Below, piece after piece: positions 33,083 through 36,853 of a stretch of 36,853 nucleotides of DNA. Origin of the DNA: Erysipelotrichaceae bacterium UBA2227 (GTDB lineage: Bacteria; Bacillota_I; Bacilli_A; Erysipelotrichales; Erysipelotrichaceae); the NCBI GenBank assembly GCA_002348095.1, contig DDYT01000015.1, positions 32,251 through 69,103 on the forward strand, given 5' to 3'. The notes beneath the pieces are model-generated. The model was given only the letters and a program-made list of their open reading frames with translations, did not search any database and was not told the origin of the DNA. The first letter of the stretch is position 1. The number at the start of each line of letters is the position of its first letter. The position numbers and the translations under genes were made by a program.

Positions 33083-34111
33083 CTATTTCGTTCGATGGTA
33101 ATACCGATAGATCACAAACGTGATACTGCCGATCAGCATGATCAGGTAGAAATTGCTCATGCGCCAGATGATCATGGTCGCAGAAGCATTGATGTAGCCC
33201 AGGATGGATGTAAACATCAAAATAAAGGTAGCTTCCGTTCCGCCGCTGGCACCGGGAATCGGGATGAATGCATTGATCATCGATACAAAAGCAGCCAAAG
33301 CCATGACATCCAGCCAGCCAAATCCTTCAAGCAGAGGTATACCTAAGGATTTGATGGCCACAAAAGGCAGGAAATAGTAGAACAAAAGCCGTGCGATATT
33401 CAACAGAACAATTTTGAAAATCAACGGTTTATGATTTGAGATCTTTGCTTTCTCAATCTGAAACCGATCGACCTGCTCTTCCATAAATGCCACGGACTTC
33501 TCTCTGTCCTTGACTAAGCGAAGTTTGATACCGATGTCGATTCCCCGTGAGAACACCCAGTTGTGCAGTCGGGGCAGTCGGGCCAGCCCCCATAATCCGA
33601 AAATGATGGTCGCATTGATCAGAAAACCGAAGAGCACGAAAATAAAAAATGGGGAATGCTGATCGAAAAAGTAGCCGAAGCGCAGCAGGATGAGAAAAAG
33701 CACTGTGGCCACCATCGTACTTTGATAGACGATGAAGTCGAGCCACAGGACACTGGCCGCATCACTGAGAGAAACTTTCTGTTTATTGAAGACATATATC
33801 TGTGCAAACTGACCGCCGGTCGCACTGGGAGTGATCCCGTGAAAAAAGGCAGCTATGAGCACATTGACAAATCCCTGTCGGTACTTGTAGGCGGGGTTGG
33901 ACATGCGGGTCAGCTGGGTCAGGATGATCGCAATGATCACATGATAGAGAAGTGCAGTCGCAATGACGACCATCAGCCATTCCATCCGAATGGACTGTAA
34001 GAGTGTTAAAATCTCGCTGACAAAATCCCGTATGGTCAGATATAAGGCCGCGACGGTAAACAGCAGGATCATCAGGATATTGAACGCATAACTTTTAAAG
34101 ATTTTTTCCAT
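33083..34111 (-). CDS. YbhN/MprF-type membrane protein (UPF0104, flippase-like)
   Basis: A 342-residue polytopic membrane protein with about 8 hydrophobic segments (LMILLFTVAALYLTI, FVNVLIAAFFHGITPSATGG, LMLIGSITFVIYRYY). The GITPSATGGQFAQIYV and NAFIPIPGASGGTEATF blocks are the family signatures of the lysylphosphatidylglycerol synthase transmembrane region, related to lipid flippases. It lacks the synthase domain. It is the first gene of the operon, 12 bases before the glycosyltransferase-RecX gene, suggesting it moves that enzyme's lipid product. The ATG at 34111 is preferred; GAGGA lies 8 bases upstream and the longer frame begins before the -10. Confidence 0.88.
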   Translation of the reverse strand: MEKIFKSYAFNILMILLFTVAALYLTIRDFVSEILTLLQSIRMEWLMVVIATALLYHVIIAIILTQLTRMSNPAYKYRQGFVNVLIAAFFHGITPSATGGQFAQIYVFNKQKVSLSDAASVLWLDFIVYQSTMVATVLFLILLRFGYFFDQHSPFFIFVLFGFLINATIIFGLWGLARLPRLHNWVFSRGIDIGIKLRLVKDREKSVAFMEEQVDRFQIEKAKISNHKPLIFKIVLLNIARLLFYYFLPFVAIKSLGIPLLEGFGWLDVMALAAFVSMINAFIPIPGASGGTEATFILMFTSILGYINASATMIIWRMSNFYLIMLIGSITFVIYRYYHRTK

Positions 34112-34129
34112 TACATATTCCTCAACTGT

Positions 34130-34158
34130 ATTATACACGTTCATACAGTCCGCGACAA
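34130..34158 (-). promoter_or_regulatory. Promoter of the flippase-GT/RecX-yhaM operon
   Basis: TTGTCG (34158-34153), a 17-base spacer and TATAAT (34135-34130) on the minus strand. The predicted start lies after the upstream ATG at 34144, ruling out that start. Confidence 0.78.
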
Positions 34159-34261
34159 TCGATTTCGCTTTCTCATGTCAAAACAATCGGCCTCATTAAG
34201 TATAAAAGATTATGACAGGAAGTTCAAGTTTGTGAAAAACTGACACCACTCCTCTTCTCTT

Positions 34262-34293
34262 AAAAAAAGACAGCCGCCGATGGCAGCTGTCTT
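34262..34293 (-). terminator. Terminator of nifJ
   Basis: The minus-strand stem AAGACAGCTGCC/GGCGGCTGTCTT (one G-U pair) with loop ATC is followed by seven T residues. It begins 9 bases after the nifJ stop. Confidence 0.9.
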
Positions 34294-34301
34294 GGATAGA
34301 A

Positions 34302-36853
34302 TTAGTCTCTGGCTAACTTCATCAGACGTCCGAAACGTTTTTCGGCATCCGATGCTGCTTTTTCAAGCAACGCTTCCGCTTCATACGGATTGGCGTTGGG
34401 CAGCTGATTGAATCGGGTCTCATTCATCACAAAGTCACGGAACTTCGAGAAGTCCGGCTTGGTGTAATCGACCGTCAGTGGTTTTTCAGCTTCCGGATTG
34501 TAACGGTACAGTGTCCAGTATCCGCATTCGACCGCACGTTTCTGCGTGATCTGGTGATTGGACAGACCGCCGCTGATACCGTGTTCGATACACGGCGAGT
34601 AAGCGATGATCACGGACGGTCCGTTGTAAGCTTCGGCTTCCTTAAAGGCCTTGATGGTTTGAACGCGGTTAGCGCCCATCGCGATGCTTGCGACATAGAC
34701 ATGTCCGTACATCATCGCCATCATACCCAAGTCTTTCTTGCCTGTCGGCTTACCGCCGGCCGCAAACTTCGCGATCGAGGCGGCTTGAGAAGCCTTGGAG
34801 GACTGACCGCCGGTATTGGAGTATACTTCGGTATCCAAAATCATGATATTGACATTCATGTTGTTGGCGATGACATGATCCAATCCGCCATAACCGATGT
34901 CATAAGCCCAACCGTCGCCACCGACGATCCAAACGGATTTCGAGACGAAATCGCGGGCATTGGCCAGCAATTCTTTGGCAACGGCAACTTCGGATTTTTC
35001 CAGTTCTTCGACCAGTTTCGGAGCGATTTCTTTTTCCTGATTACGATCGCCCTTGACCGCCAGATACTGTTGGACAACGGCTTTCAATGCCGGTTCAAAG
35101 GATTCTTTGTTGGCTTCCATGACTTCGACCAGACGTTTTGCTTTGAATTCCTGAGCGATCTTCATACCGAAACCATATTCGGCATTATCTTCAAACAGGG
35201 AGTTGGCCCAGGCGATACCCTTGCCGCTCTTATCGGTGACAAACGGTGACGACGGAGTCGAACCACAGTAAATCGAGGTACAGCCGGTCGCATTGGCAAT
35301 CATCATATCCTGACCGAACAACTGGGAAACCAGGCGGTAATACGGTGTTTCACCGCATCCGGCACAGGCGCCCGCAACTTCGAAGTACGGCATTAAGAAC
35401 TGCGTGCCTTTGATGCTGTCGGTCGGGAAGAATTCAGATTTATAACGGGTTTCTTTGTAAATGTAGTTGGCTAACGGAGCTTCGTGCAGCTGTTCGTTGA
35501 CATCGGTCATGACCAGTGCTTTCTTGCCGCCTTTACCCGGACACTCAACGGAGCACAAACCGCATCCGACGCAGTTATCCGGAGAGACCATGACGCGGTA
35601 ACGCAGATGTTCGACACCTTTGCCAACCGGAGTAATGGTTTCAAATTCCTGAGGAGCATTCTTCACTTCGTTTTCGTCAAGTAAGAACGTACGGATGGTG
35701 GCATGAGGACATACGAAGGAACAGAATCCGCATTGGATACAGTTTTCCGGAACCCACTTCGGCACTTGCGTGGCGATGGTGCGGTGTTCGTTGAAGGATA
35801 CGTTGTTGCGCATCGAGCCGTCCATGATTCCATGTTCGGTGAATGCCGATACCGGCAAGTCATACCCTTCCAGGTTATTGATCGCAGCGACATGCTCATC
35901 GAAGTATTCATCTCCGGTGGTCATGCGGGTCTTGCTCATCGGCAATTCAGCCCATTCCGGTTTGACAGTCACTTCATGCAGTCCGTCTTTACCCATGTCG
36001 ATGGCTTTGAAGTTGAGTTCAACGATTTCATCGCCTTTTTTACCGTAGGTGTATTCAGCTGCCTGTTTCATGTAATCCAGAGCATCTTCGTAAGGAAGGA
36101 TGGTCGGATTGAGAGCGAAGAACGAAGACTGTAAAGTCGTGTTGGTACGGCGGCCCATGCCGATCGACTCAGCGATCGCATTGGCATCGATGATATAGAA
36201 TTTTGCGTTTTTCTTTGCCAGTTGCGCTTTGACACGGTTGGGCAAGTGTTTTTCGATTTCATCGGCTTTGTAACCGGTCGACAGCAGGAAAGTTCCGCCT
36301 TTTTTCAGGTTGCGCAACATGTCGTATCTGAACAGATAGCTGTCCAATGAGCAGGAAATGAAGTCCGCGTTTTTTATGTAATAGGTCGAGCGGATCGGTG
36401 ATTTACCGAAGCGCAAGTGCGAGCGGGTTGCACCGCCGGCTTTCTTGGAGTCATAGGCGAAGTACGCTTGGGAGTACAAGTCGGTGTGGTCACCGATGAT
36501 CTTGATCGAATTCTTATTGGCACCGACAGTACCATCTGCACCAAGTCCCCAGAAGCGGGCGGCGATGGTGCCTTCCTGGGCGACGTCGACGGATTCTTCG
36601 ATCGGCAGCGAGGTGAAGGTCACGTCATCGACGATACCGATGGTGAAGTTGTGCTTCGGTTTGTCAGCCTTGAGGCTCTTGAACACGGCAACGAGCTGGT
36701 CCGGGGTGGTGTCCTTGGAGCCGAGACCATAGCGGCCGCCAACGATGGACGGAGCATTGTCCTGGCCAGCATAAGCTGCGGCAATATCAAGGAACAGCGG
36801 TTCGCCATAGGCACCGGGTTCCTTGGTGCGGTCGAGGACAGCGATCTTCTTGA
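34302..36853 (-). CDS. nifJ: Pyruvate:ferredoxin (flavodoxin) oxidoreductase, N-terminal part outside
   Basis: Large thiamine-diphosphate, iron-sulfur enzyme that converts pyruvate and CoA to acetyl-CoA, CO2 and reduced ferredoxin, central in anaerobic metabolism. The frame is open to the right edge, about 850 residues of a usual ~1180; the start is outside the window. Edge-proximal residues read KKIAVLDRTKEPGAYGEPLF, a family block. Two ferredoxin clusters follow: CIQCGFCSFVCPHAT and CVGCGLCSVECPGKGGKK. The cluster near the ThDP domain begins at CAGCGETPYYRL. GDGWAYDIGYGGLDH and LDTEVYSNTGGQSSKAS mark the ThDP site. Codon use is normal and no frameshift is seen. Oxygen sensitivity of the enzyme fits an anaerobic host. 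Confidence 0.97.
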   Translation of the reverse strand, partial: KKIAVLDRTKEPGAYGEPLFLDIAAAYAGQDNAPSIVGGRYGLGSKDTTPDQLVAVFKSLKADKPKHNFTIGIVDDVTFTSLPIEESVDVAQEGTIAARFWGLGADGTVGANKNSIKIIGDHTDLYSQAYFAYDSKKAGGATRSHLRFGKSPIRSTYYIKNADFISCSLDSYLFRYDMLRNLKKGGTFLLSTGYKADEIEKHLPNRVKAQLAKKNAKFYIIDANAIAESIGMGRRTNTTLQSSFFALNPTILPYEDALDYMKQAAEYTYGKKGDEIVELNFKAIDMGKDGLHEVTVKPEWAELPMSKTRMTTGDEYFDEHVAAINNLEGYDLPVSAFTEHGIMDGSMRNNVSFNEHRTIATQVPKWVPENCIQCGFCSFVCPHATIRTFLLDENEVKNAPQEFETITPVGKGVEHLRYRVMVSPDNCVGCGLCSVECPGKGGKKALVMTDVNEQLHEAPLANYIYKETRYKSEFFPTDSIKGTQFLMPYFEVAGACAGCGETPYYRLVSQLFGQDMMIANATGCTSIYCGSTPSSPFVTDKSGKGIAWANSLFEDNAEYGFGMKIAQEFKAKRLVEVMEANKESFEPALKAVVQQYLAVKGDRNQEKEIAPKLVEELEKSEVAVAKELLANARDFVSKSVWIVGGDGWAYDIGYGGLDHVIANNMNVNIMILDTEVYSNTGGQSSKASQAASIAKFAAGGKPTGKKDLGMMAMMYGHVYVASIAMGANRVQTIKAFKEAEAYNGPSVIIAYSPCIEHGISGGLSNHQITQKRAVECGYWTLYRYNPEAEKPLTVDYTKPDFSKFRDFVMNETRFNQLPNANPYEAEALLEKAASDAEKRFGRLMKLARD

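Noticed and set aside
34554..35249. 231-residue plus-strand frame opposite nifJ
   Set aside because: Antisense shadow of a strongly conserved gene; no ribosome site and no recognisable domain.

Overview
The window looks like chromosomal DNA of a low-to-mid GC anaerobic Bacillota, most likely an Erysipelotrichia-type bacterium. This is an inference from gene content: a sufCDSUB cluster, a T-box upstream of leuS, YtqA/YtqB, YhaM, DegV and DUF1836 proteins, a UPF0397-type ECF transporter and a pyruvate:ferredoxin oxidoreductase. Promoters are sigma-A-like, and Shine-Dalgarno sites and intrinsic terminators are strong. I see no rRNA, tRNA, CRISPR array, insertion sequence or prophage.

Left part (1-8.6 kb): leuS runs off the left edge on the minus strand and is preceded by a leucine T-box leader with a clear promoter. 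Divergent from it is a plus-strand operon: a neutral-ceramidase-like protein, radical SAM protein YtqA and methyltransferase YtqB. That operon converges on a small ankyrin protein, and the two genes share a palindrome holding both stop codons. Next on the minus strand come a membrane-anchored AraC-family sensor-regulator, a secreted PepSY protein with a poly-aspartate tail, and a NUDIX hydrolase behind an attenuator-like leader.

Middle part (8.7-22.8 kb, mostly minus strand): a DUF1836-degV operon; an operon of ECF S, fused ECF A1-A2, ECF T, an M20 dipeptidase and a SAM hydrolase; a lone plus-strand putative lipoprotein gene; and the Fe-S assembly operon sufC-sufD-sufS-sufU-sufB followed by 5-formyl-THF cyclo-ligase and an MFS transporter. 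SufD is short.

Right part (22.9-36.9 kb): a pair of PrsA-like extracellular foldases, of which only the first keeps the parvulin histidines; a TPR-GAF-GGDEF diguanylate cyclase divergent from a HIT hydrolase; an AT-rich, terminator-bounded orphan gene for a divergent class I isoprenoid-synthase-fold protein; a PadR-HAAS membrane module; and a minus-strand operon for a YbhN/MprF-type membrane protein, a GT4 glycosyltransferase fused in frame to a whole RecX, and exoribonuclease YhaM. nifJ runs off the right edge.

The strongest candidates for something undescribed are the GT4-RecX fusion in its envelope/RNase operon, the orphan isoprenoid-synthase-like gene, the NUDIX leader, and a pair of related 3'-UTR elements after degV and the SAM hydrolase.
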